A model generated the notes under the pieces. It saw nothing but the letters and a program-made list of their open reading frames with translations, did no database searches and was not told where the DNA came from. 64,000 nucleotides of DNA from Ancylostoma caninum (lineage: Eukaryota; Nematoda; Chromadorea; Rhabditida; Ancylostomatidae), in assembly GCA_037903475.1 (NCBI GenBank), contig JBAJFG010000055.1:372001-436000 (forward strand), given 5' to 3'. A program made the translations under genes and the position numbers. Shown here one piece after another: positions 9,940 through 19,500 of this stretch (within the stretch, counting starts at the first letter, position 1; each line of letters begins with the position of its first letter).

Positions 9940-11330
9940 GTTATCCTGGCGTTTCTCCCACTACTGGGCCACGGCGACCCATTCTCCATCCTTGGACCCT
10001 TATCCTGGTGTTTTCCCTAAAATTGGCCACAGCAGACCCACTCTCCACCGGCTTTAGCCGTTTGGACAACAAAAAGTGTCCAACGACACTTGTTTGTTGT
10101 GTTTAGACGTGTGTAATCCTGTCCAATGACGTGTTCAGACATGTATAACGAGAAAAGGCCTGGTTTCCCTGTAATTTGCAAACAGTGCCTAACTTATTCC
10201 TATTTCTATATTAGTCCTAGAGTATTTACGTAATACAAAATCGAAATGTAGTTGCTGTACAACAATCAAATACACTTGCAGTGGGTGCTGTCAATGGTGC
10301 TGCGTTTTCAGCGGACTCGGCAAATTAGGAGAAGAAAAAGTTGGGCGTTGCCTGGTAACTGCAGGAAATTAATGCTCTACCGTGATTATACGTGTCTGAA
10401 CACGTCGTTGGACACTTTTTATTGTCCAAACGGCTAAAGCCCTCTCCACCCACGTATTCTCATCCTGGTGTTTCCCTACTATTGGCCACGACGGACCCAT
10501 TCTTCATCCGTGCCCCCATATCCTTGCGTTTTTCCCACTACTGGGCCAGGCCGACCCATCCTCGATCTGTTGATCCGTAAACTGGCGTTTCTCCCACTAC
10601 TGGGCCAGGGCAGACTCGTCCTCCATCGGATCCGTATGTGTTCGTTGCCCCACTACTGGGCCAGGGCCAACCCGTTCCCCAGCTGTGGGCCTTTATCCTG
10701 GCATTTTCCTTACTATTGGCCACAAAGGGTTCTTTCTCCGTCCGTGCTACCATATCCTGGCGTTTTCCCGACTATTGGCCACGGCAGACCCATTCTTCAA
10801 CCTGGACCCCTATACTGGCGTTCTTCCCACTACTGGGCCAGGCCAACACATCCTCCATCTGCGGACCCGTATACTGGCGTTTCCCCCACTACTGGGCCAG
10901 GGCAGACCCGTTCTCTATCCTGGGACCCGTATGTGTTCGTTTTTCCCACTACTGAGCCACGACGTACCTATTCTTCATCCGTGGGCCCTTACCTGGTGTT
11001 TTCCTTGAAATTGGCCACGCAGGCCCACTCTCCACCCATGGACCCTCATCCTGGTGTTTCCCTACTATTGGCCACGGCAGACCCATTCTTCAACCTGGAC
11101 CCCTATACTGGCGTTCTTCCCACTACTGGCCGCAGGCAGACCCATTCTCGATCTGAGGACCCGTATTCTGACGTTTTCCCCACTACTGGGCCAGGCCGAC
11201 ACATCCTCCATCTGTGGACCCGTATGTTGGTGTTTCCCCCATTGTTGGGGCACGGCGGACCCTTTCTCGATCGGTGGATTCCTATCCTGGCGTTCTGGTG
11301 TTTTTTCTGAACTATGGAGCCCCGGCACAC
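9940..11330 (+). repeat. 60-bp GC-rich minisatellite of family B
   Basis: The unit is about 60 bp and reads, on this strand, TATCCTGGCGTTTTCCCCAC then TATTGGGCCACGGCGGACCC then ATTCTCCATCNNTGGACCCG. About 17 degenerate units remain after subtracting the insertion at 10050-10441. Because 60 is a multiple of 3, open frames run through it (for example 10468-11310), which are repeat artefacts. Confidence 0.9.
10050..10441. mobile_element. 392-bp MITE with 9-bp target duplication (Mutator-like)
   Basis: GGCTTTAGCCGTTTGGACAA at the left is mirrored at the right (ending TTGTCCAAACGGCTAAAGCC). The arms agree for about 39 bp with one mismatch. The 9-bp CTCTCCACC is present directly outside both ends (10041-10049 and 10442-10450). 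It interrupts a minisatellite unit of family B. A 9-bp duplication with long terminal repeats suits Mutator-like elements; that assignment is inference. Confidence 0.9.
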
Positions 11331-11397
11331 TTGTCCGTCATCAGTGCACCCGCACACCTTGTGAATCTCGAGAATAATGGAAGAAATTTAGGAAATA

Positions 11398-12117
11398 CTA
11401 GCTGCCGTATCTCACCCGGCTTCGCTCGGTGTCTTACTACCATGGCTTTATCATACTGCTGAGGCCAATTACGATCACCGATAAATTCATTGAAATTTAA
11501 AATCTCCATAACTTTGGTGATCAGCATGTTAGCGAAGCCCAAGTGAGCCTTCCCCATCGACTTGTGGGCGAAAAGTTGGCAAAGCTATTTCGGTGATATG
11601 GAATCGATGTATTCGTGTAGAGTGGTTGTGATATTCATATTCAGCGTATCGAGGAACCTCAGGGGATATGTCTTCACCGCTCCATTGGGCAAAGGGCCAA
11701 AAATCAATAAAATCGATAAATCGATACTTCATGCGAAATGGTTGTCATATTCGTATTCAGCGTATTGAGAAACCACAGTAGACATGTTCTTGTCCGTCCC
11801 CGAGCGAAAATGGAAAAAATCGACAAAATCAATAAATCAATATTTCGTGCAAAATGGTTGCCATATTCGAATTCAGCGTATTGAAGAACCCCAGAAAACA
11901 TGTCTTCACCAACCCCTGGCCAAAAATAACGAGAAATCAATAAAATCGATATAACCGATCAATCAATCGATAATCCCAGGTGCAAAGTAGCCTATAACCT
12001 CCACCGGCCCGCGAGGTATGTAAATGCAAAATTTGGTCCGGATCGGTTTACACTCCGCGATTTCTATTCATTACATACATACACACACATACAAACTTTC
12101 ACTTTTATATATACAGA
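11398..12117 (-). mobile_element. Third Helitron-like type (TC...CTAG), 720 bp, nested in B1
   Basis: On the minus strand it starts TCTGTATATATAAAAGTGAA (5' T at 12117, preceded by A) and ends GGCAGCTAG at 11398, followed by T. A short CACC...GGGTG stem lies before the end. The flanks joined without it align with the uninterrupted family-B copy near 27900-27975. The interior at about 11600-11960 holds three direct repeats of about 115 bp (CATATTCGTATTCAGCGTAT and onward). A CA-rich stretch at 12075-12090 lies near the 5' end. Confidence 0.78.
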
Positions 12118-12451
12118 TTCAGAGTTTGGTCAATTGCATGTGCTTTCAGGAAATGTCACAGCTTACGATGACCCGGTTCTTCCTGTGTGTTGGATTATAC
12201 TGTCCTCCTTAAAAACAAACACTGATCCTACGACTCCCTAATCTCTGCGGGACCTCGTGAATAAGTGCGCCAAACGCACATTCCCAGGGCAAGAACCGGC
12301 TGCATGACCTTTCGGCCCCTACAATAACCCTACAGTAATTACAGGGCGAGAACGCGGGACTGCTGCGATGCGTGCGCTGCCGCCAATGAGAGCGGGAGCG
12401 CGAAGAGATGTGAACGAGCTCTACTGACCCTCAGGCTTAGGCAGGCAGGTG

Positions 12452-13397
12452 TCTTGGACGCTGGAAATTCGCACTTTGAGGTTATTAGACATGCTGAACA
12501 TGAATCTCACATCCACTTTGCACTCAGATGCCATCTTGCGCGGCTACAATAGGTACAATAGGTATACTGTGTTTCTCAAAATCCTATGAGACTTTGGAAA
12601 AATGTGTCATTCCTCGTGATGATCTCAATTTTCTTCATGATGGCTGTGTAGATCCAATATACTGATTGAAAGAGCGGAATATCTTGAGGTTGCCACACTG
12701 AAGACTACACTTTCCGAATTTCACTTCCATTTGAGAGCGAAATCTGGGATTACCTTATTGTGCAACATTCCATGTTGTTAAGTAAAACACCTCTGACACT
12801 TTGAGAATACGGCAGTCGCATCACTCAGTGTTTCAAGTGTAAATTTCTGATCCTTCTCAGGAATTGTCTCCACTGGTTTTTACAACGGGAATATTCATTA
12901 ACTCGATCTTGAGGACCTTTATCAATTCGACAGCTACTGTTTCAGAAGTGTCACTACTTCTATGCGACCTCAATTACGCAGGGGTGGCAGATTTTCCCTG
13001 AGGAGCTTTACGAAATACTATGGCGTGGCCTAAGGACGACAAGATGTCCTTGGGTGTTACCATTGGCGCAGGTCATACTGAGAATGGCAACAACATATTC
13101 AATCACATCAAGGAAATTGTGACAGAATATGTATACATTATACAAATCAAAAACAAGCGAAAATATCCCAGTCGAAATAACAAACGAGGTTTTCAGAAAA
13201 TATACATACTTGGTATTTCGAGTGAACTACCGTCTGTTTCGCCTATTTACAGTTACCTTGCTTCATAGGATTTTGAGAAACATAACAGTATGCCTATTGT
13301 AGCCGTGCAAGATGACATGTTATTGCAAGATGGATGTGAAATTCGTGTTCAGCACGTCAAATGGCCCCAATGTGCGAATTTCCAACGTACAAGAAGT
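12452..13397. mobile_element. Long-inverted-repeat element, about 945 bp
   Basis: About 140 bp at 12452-12595 recurs inverted at 13255-13397. Shared blocks include TGGAAATTCGCAC, CATGCTGAACA, CATCTTGC, GGCTACAATAGG and TTTCTCAAAATCCTATGA. The 660-bp interior has no recognisable transposase; the ORF at 13020-13268 has no domain I know. It could be a deletion derivative of a DNA transposon. No target duplication was fixed. Confidence 0.72.
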
Positions 13398-13399
13398 TT

Positions 13400-13983
13400 G
13401 GAAACGTTCTGCGCAAGTTAGCTATTCCTATCCATGGCAGGGTCCGCCACGCTCGCTTTCAAACAAATGACAGGCTGGCAGTAGTTACTTGCTTGTTGCA
13501 CATCATCCGAATGAGTGACGTACAACTCGTGCAGTCTCTGCGCCTTGCCGCGACGACCGCAACGCATCAGCCGCTCCGCAGCATACGGCTGGAAACAGTC
13601 AACCAATCGCGGCGCCCTCTCAGCCAGCCGCTGACCCCGCCCTGACTGCTAGGGTCCAAAAGATCCGTTTCTCCAAGAAGCGAGTGCGCTATCGCTGCGT
13701 GACCTCTCAGGATGCTCATCCACCCAATCGAGGTGGATCACTGTAGACCGTCCTTGTCAGAGATTCTGCCAAAGCGCCAACAGAGGGGCTACTCTGCTCC
13801 GTACAATGCTGTTACGCAATGTCAAGTCGTTGTAAACACTATCTCGCCAGGAGGGCTCGAGACCGCTAGAGTGGGGTCCCGCCGCGAAACCCTGAAAGCG
13901 CTATCTAAACCTCTCGCTTTGTCTATCATTGGAGACTGTATCCATTTTTCCGTCAGTGCCACCCTTACGGTGCTTTGTTAAGA

Positions 13984-13984
<1 letters not shown>
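13400..13984. other. No recognisable feature
   Basis: Moderately GC-rich sequence with two ORFs of about 90 codons and no recognisable domain. A (TA)n tract of about 49 bp follows at 13986-14034. Confidence 0.45.
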
Positions 13985-14034
<50 letters not shown>

Positions 14035-14036
<2 letters not shown>

Positions 14037-15039
14037 AGTCTGGCCGTCCGGCTGACGCCAGACATCCAGATTTTTCCTAATGCTCGCTTCGCTCGCATGG
14101 CTTCATCCCTTCTTCATTCAAATAAAGTCACAGCTATACCACATTTTTGCTATAATGTGTCCCACACCCTTTCCATTGCTTTTTCTCATGTAAAAATGCA
14201 CTTATCAAAGAGGACTAACCTTCTCGAAGCAATTTTGTCATTTGCTCAACTGAAAATGCTTTTTGTAACTATATATAACCGGTTCAACCTGGATTGACCG
14301 CAGAAAATGGTCTATCATTCTTTGTTTGTTATAACTGGTCAAGTGATGAGAGTCAGTTAGAACATATAAAAGTGGAGGGTGCGGTGTGTTCATAAACAAA
14401 TGAGAAGAGAAGAACGCGAGCGCGGACGTAAGGAGGAAGGATTCACACGGATTGTATACTAATTCGCGCAGTGGTCTGACATCTAGTTTTTTTACGATTG
14501 ATGTTAGACGCCATCGAATCGATTTAACAAATATGGACCTAACTCATGACATTTCTCTGAGTAGTGGAGACCGGCGCACCACTCCTGCATCGGTAGCTAT
14601 ATTTTCAGGCGCTCCTCCACTTTTGAGCGCAGGCGCACCCCTATCACAGCAGTAGACTCGTCTCCCCCACTTTGGGCGTCGGTGCACCCTTATCACAGCC
14701 GTGGACCCGTCTCCCCCCACTTTGGGCGCCGACGCACCCTTATCACAGCAGTGGACCCGTCTCCCCCCATTTTGGGCGCCGACGCACCCTTATCGCAGTC
14801 GTGGACCCGTCTCCCCCCACTTTGGGCGCCGACGCAGCCTTATCACAGTGGTGGACCCGTCTCCCCCCCCCACTTTGGGCGCCGGTGCACCCTTATCACA
14901 GCAGTGGACCCGTCTCCCCCCACTTTGGGCGCCAGTGCACCCTTCATGTAATGGTGGAGTGGTCGGCATCACTCTAAGCCACGCCCTCGAATTTCGTTCT
15001 ACACACACAGACACACACACGTGACACACAAAGTAAGCA
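14035..15039 (-). mobile_element. Helitron-like element H1, interrupted in its 5' part by H2
   Basis: The 3' terminus on the minus strand is CTGG at 14038-14035 with T after it, preceded by the hairpin arms GTCTGGC/GCCGGAC. Toward the 5' side come a conserved region with a TATA-like CATATAAAAG (14363), a short ORF, and an ATG leader (14533). A 50-bp minisatellite (14570-14950) and the CGCCCTCGAATTTCGTT subterminal block follow. The element stops at 15039, where H2 begins; the sequence after 16170 may be its remaining 5' tip. The matching full copy is H4. Confidence 0.78.
14570..14950 (+). repeat. 50-bp minisatellite in H1
   Basis: About seven units reading CCCTTATCACAGCAGTGGAC then CCGTCTCCCCCCACTTTGGG then CGCCGACGCA. 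It shares the CGCCGRCGCACCCTTATCAC core with the 59-bp arrays of other copies but has a shorter spacer. Confidence 0.92.
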
Positions 15040-16051
15040 CCAGCCTGATCGTCCGGCTAACGCCGGACTCTCAGGCTTATTTTCGTGCTCGCTTCGCTCG
15101 CATATTTTTTGTGTCCATAGATAAGATTAATGCAGGTGGAAGAACAGACACTATCGTTCACGCGTTTCCCAACGATTGGAGGCCTTGCACCCTTATCACA
15201 CCGTTGGACCCGACTCCAGGCGTTTCCCCACTTTTGGACGCTGACGCACCCTTATCACAACGCTGGACCCGACTCCAGGCGTTTCGCCACTTTTGGACTC
15301 CGGCGCACCCTTATCACAACGCTGGACCCGACTCCAGGCGTTTCGCCACTTTTGGACTCCGGCGCACCCTTATCACACTGCTGGATCCGACTCCAGGCGT
15401 TTCCCCACATTTGGACGCCGGCGCACCCTTATCACACCGTTGGACCCGACTCCAGGCGTTTCCCCACTTTTGGACGCCGGCGCACCCTTATCACAACGCT
15501 GGACCCGACTCCAGGCGTTTCGTCACTTTTGGACTCCGGCGCACCCTTATCACACCGCTGGACCCGACTACAGGCGTTTCCCCACTTTTGGACGCCAGCA
15601 CACCCTTATCACACCGTTGGACCCGACTCTAGGCGTTTCCCAACTTTTAGACGCCGCTGCACTCTTATCACACCGTTGGACCCGACTTCACGCGTTTCCC
15701 TTTGCTTATGGGCACCGGAAGATCCTCATCACCGCCGGCGCACCTCTAACATTCACTATGCCCTAATCCCCATCCGCATTATTCCTCGTCTGCCTCGTTC
15801 CTCATCTTCGTTATAAAGGTATCCTGCCCGTCTCCTTCCTTTTATACACTCCTGTAATCATAGGCCTATCTCATTCACTCCGACTGTGATGAAAACAACA
15901 GTCGGCCATTAACATGTCTCAACATGACAAAAGTGGCTCAAAACACCTCTAAATCCGGGTAAAAATCAAAATTTACCACATTTTCGTACATAACTCGATG
16001 TGCTGAACACGATGGTGTAGGTACTTCCCGTTTTTGATGGGTGGTTCTCGT

Positions 16052-16142
<91 letters not shown>

Positions 16143-16170
16143 AACTGCCAATTAAGAAGAAGTAAGATGA
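15040..16170 (-). mobile_element. Helitron-like element H2 (about 1.13 kb)
   Basis: The minus-strand 3' terminus is CTGG at 15043-15040, followed by T. A stem GTCCGGC/GCCGGAC lies just inside, and the GCGAGCGAAGCGAGC block follows. Then come a 59-bp array (15170-15700), a conserved TATA-like region (CTTTTATAC at 15838, read on minus), the CATAACTCGATG block and a CA microsatellite (16053-16140). The 5' end is TCATCTTAC (T at 16170, preceded by A) or TCTTAC three bases later. It appears inserted in H1. Confidence 0.82.
15170..15700 (+). repeat. 59-bp minisatellite in H2
   Basis: About nine units of CCGTTGGACCCGACTCCAGG then CGTTTCCCCACTTTTGGACG then CCGGCGCACCCTTATCACA. No frame on this strand has stops, which explains the overlapping long ORFs. 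Confidence 0.95.
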
Positions 16171-16171
16171 T

Positions 16172-16440
16172 ATATATATAATGTCAAAGCAACAAAATGA
16201 AGTGGGATTTACAGAATATTTATTTATTATTATTGTCTAATCGTTTCCCACAATGAAAAACCAAGGAAAATGTAGCACCCTGCTGCCTTTACGCTACGCC
16301 AGTGGTCCCTGTACAGAGCAGTCAGTCTTAGTGCACAGCTAGCTCCCGCTTCATTGGCACAGCTATCTATCTGCAACCGATCAACCGTGGAATGACGACA
16401 GAGAATAATTGCCACTTCTCGCATGTTATTGGTTGTTATT
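16172..16440. other. No recognisable feature
   Basis: About 270 bp of mixed composition. Its first bases (TATATATATAATGTCA) may be the leftover 5' tip of H1. Nothing else is supported. Confidence 0.35.
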
Positions 16441-16930
16441 CGTGATAAAGGTTAGACTGAGTATATAAGGGAGGACGGTGAGGTATGGTTGGACACAAAT
16501 GAGGGGAGTGCGCACAGGAGGGGTTATAATGCTAAACAGAAGACGAAAATATTTATTGTTTCCTTCTACCGGGTGGCAAGGTTAGACAGTTACCATAATT
16601 GGGATGCTATACTGTTTTCACGTGACGGAGACGTCTCTTATAGTGTCCCATTGCTAATTGGCGCGGGCGCGCTCCTGCAGCAACGGTGCACCCGGGTTCC
16701 CCACTCAAAGACGCCGGCGCACCTTTATCACACCGAGGACCCGGCTCCAGGCGTTCCCCCTTTTGGACGCCGGCGCACCCTTATCCCACCCATTTTCTAA
16801 ACGCAGGCCCTATCACAGCGCTGGACCTCCCCCACCTATGGGCGCCGGCGCATCACTTTCTGCTGTTCTCCCTTCAACGGCATGATCGAGCTCGTCACCG
16901 CTACGCAACAAAGCACGCAACTCGCGCCTA
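16440..16930 (-). mobile_element. Diverged Helitron-like fragment
   Basis: A TATA-like GAGTATATAAGGGAGG at about 16458, an ACAAATGAGGGGAG sequence where other copies have ACAAATGAGAAGAG, and three or four degenerate array units (16655-16860) follow the same order as in H1 and H6. The hairpin and 5' end are missing. Confidence 0.6.
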
Positions 16931-17555
16931 GGTAAGTGTTAAGGCAGTCCCGCTTTGTGCCGCAACTTGAATTGTTGCTGCGTATCTCTCAACCAGCCCT
17001 AGGGTTCCACGCGCATTTTAGGGAGCAGCCTCCTCTGTGAGAGTTCATAGTTGGTCGCCACTGGAGCCTCGCCCCTTATATAGAGGTAGAACTAGTGTTA
17101 CTGGGGCGGCGTCGGGTGGCAGAGGGCAAACTCTTCAGTATAATCCACAAAGTGTGGTTGCACTGGCTGCCTGGATCCACGCATGTTAGGAGTGCGCAAT
17201 CTTCTTATGGGCCTTGCGCTTACTCACTCTGCGGGGGTAGATCGAGTTGGATACGTCCCATGACCTTTAGCCGCAGGGTTGGCTTGGAAGGACCCATAAG
17301 CCGCTGGACGCTCGCGGATCAATGGTGCTGGGGTAAGCGCACGCGCTAGACCGTCGACCTGTCTGTGGTTCTTACATTTTTTCGGCTCACTTGCTGCCTC
17401 TAATTCTCGCATGTTTTCCTACTTTCCCGCTTGTTTTTACCGCACATTATCCTATCCTTCGCGTACGTCTTGCGTTTGTAAGCGTTGCCTGCGCGTCTCT
17501 TCGCTGTTCTGCTAACTCTTGGGTCTTGTTCGCTTCTATTCCACCTACTCAGACA
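16931..17555. other. No recognisable feature
   Basis: Moderate GC content. ORFs of 60-100 codons overlap on both strands without known domains. No termini were identified. Confidence 0.4.
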
Positions 17556-17558
17556 CTC

Positions 17559-17755
17559 AAATCGTGCGAGCGCTCTGCAATGACCGTCCGAGCGCTCCTC
17601 GCCAGCGCCAGTGGTACGGTCTCAGATATGGAACCGTGCGAGTGCTCAGCAATGACCGTCCAAGCGCTCAGCAATGACCGTCTGAGCGTTCCCCGTTAGC
17701 GCTTCTGGTATTGAAGAGCGCTCGCACGGTCATTGCTGAGCGCTCGTACGATTTT
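17559..17755. mobile_element. 197-bp MITE with about 39-bp inverted repeats (GTGCGAGCGCTC type)
   Basis: AAATCGTGCGAGCGCTCTGC continuing to CCGAGCGCTC at the left is mirrored at the right (GAGCGCTCGCACGGTCATTG to CGTACGATTT). The unit CAATGACCGTSCGAGCGCTC is also repeated directly in the middle, so the whole piece is built from one short palindromic word. Related words recur at 18868 and 18946. Confidence 0.75.
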
Positions 17756-17916
17756 CCATGTTCCATGCGCGAAATAACACAGGCTCGATCAGTCTGCTGT
17801 CAGAGGTCCGATAAGCTGAGACGTACCTTAGCCCATCATCACATCCGATGGTGTCTAGGTAGGGAACCTTCACCTATATCAATGAGGGTAAGTCGGGTCC
17901 GTGACGTAGCCCCAGA

Positions 17917-18345
17917 CTTAAAGGCAGCGCTCACGGAAATTTTTGGATTGAAGAATTCGCGGTATATCGGGGTTTTTAGAGACGATGAACTCATCGACAA
18001 CGATGAAATTGCGTGCAACACGCGAAAAACAGAAAATAACGGCGGTATTTCATGTGTTTCCACAGCGCGGACGAGTGTTCCGTGATGGGTCCCGCTACGG
18101 AACCCTGCAAATGGTACGAATTTCATAAACACGTCTCCACTGAACCACATGCGCACACCCTGTCAACGGCGTTAGGTGCCGCGACGGAACCCTAATGTCC
18201 AGAGCAGCAGATGTGTCCACGGCGGTATCTTCGCAGGTGGGCGGCCATTGAAGGTGTTCAACTTATTGTTGCGATTGTCCAGCGGCCGGCTATATGGTAA
18301 GCGACTCATTTCAGAAGTGAAAATTTCCGTGAGTGCTGCCTTTAA
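17917..18345. mobile_element. MITE-like element with TTAAAGGCAGCGCTCACG termini
   Basis: TTAAAGGCAGCGCTCACGGA (17919) is mirrored by TCCGTGAGTGCTGCCTTTAA (18324-18343). It belongs to the same end-motif group as 3026-3475. The interior has no recognisable coding sequence. Confidence 0.65.
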
Positions 18346-19500
18346 AGATGGATTTAGCAAGATGCATTTCAAGTCTTGCAAAGCAGGGTATACATATAGC
18401 GTGCAATTGTGGCTCGAATTCTTCTGTGAGATGAGTGCAAAATCACTCCGAGAATAGCCGCTGATACTTTCAGAGATAAGTTTTCCCAAATTCGGTGGGA
18501 TTTTGCCACAATCAAAACGTAGAAATAAGGGTGTCATGTCCGATTGAGAAAAATAGATGTTGCGCAGATGATAGCTGGACTTAGAATGAAGTTCTGAGGA
18601 GAATCACATATAATACTTGATACTTTCGTTCACTCCCAACTAGAGCCCCAAGGTGAGAAGTTAAGAAAGAAGTAATAAAAGAAGGCAAATTCAATAACAA
18701 TGCAAAAACAGGTTACAATTGCACAAAGGGAAAACCCATCTCCGTAGCTGCTGTAGTTGATTGGACTCAAAGCAGGCCTGTCCGATAAGCCGCCGATCTC
18801 AGAAATGTGAATAAAAGAAATAGTACATTCCACTACTCCCGTATCATTTGCAGGAAGTGGGCCGTGAATTCGGAGCGCTCGCACGGTGAGAGGCTCCACC
18901 CACAAAATTAGGTGCAGCACTCGCAGGGTCAGCTCTGAATTCGGAGCGTTCGCACGGTTCGAATTCACCAACTACGCCCAATCATACAGTATGAGGTATT
19001 TCAGATTTGAGGGCCACTTTCGCAATTGACTTGTTTGTTTTTGTCCTGCGACGGTACTGGCCAGGATGTTCGCACGACCGCGAACATTTCATTTTCACAA
19101 TTCTTTCTTGCAGACAGTGTCGATGCATAATACAGCTATTGCTGTCGTCAAGTCAATGCTAACAACGACAACGAATCAACGACCTCAACCTCGCAACGTC
19201 CAGGATCGACCAGAGCTATTTCCAACCGTTTAGCTCTCAGGCAACATTGCTCTATCAATACCGCTCTCTTTGTGAGCATATGTAGGCATGACTTGCGCGA
19301 AATTCACTCGTAGAAAGTGCGTTTAACATCCATAAACATCGGGACGCGCAGCGCTTCGTAAGCGAACGGACACGGACAACTTCTCGCTGGACCTGAACAC
19401 CTACTGGGAAGAAACTAAGGGCGCTCACTTCTGCATAACGCGCATAACACCATCTCACAGTATCAGTAGAGTTAGAACTTTCGCTCGCTAACCAAATTCG
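18346..19500. other. No gene; contains two GAGCGYTCGCACGG words
   Basis: GAATTCGGAGCGCTCGCACG (about 18864) and GAATTCGGAGCGTTCGCACG (about 18940) form an 80-bp-spaced direct repeat related to the MITE at 17559. The rest has no recognisable feature. The right part may include the 5' LTR or leader of the Pao element, but no LTR pair could be found. Confidence 0.4.

Larger units (their letters stand above)
9277..12265 (-). mobile_element. Family-B Helitron-like element (copy B1), heavily interrupted
   Basis: On the minus strand the 3' end is a hairpin CTAGCG...CGCTAG finishing in CTAG at 9280-9277 with T after it. Inside follow a conserved subterminal block with GGCCAGACTGG near 9443-9453, a 60-bp minisatellite (9940-11330) and a 5' region that matches 27845-28062 (ending near CTAATCTCT at 12250-12260). 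Related copies are at 24.2-26.7, 26.8-28.1 and 28.3-28.9 kb. Three other elements have landed inside: 9669-9870, 10050-10441 and 11398-12117. The 5' boundary is approximate. No Rep/helicase is encoded. Confidence 0.65.
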
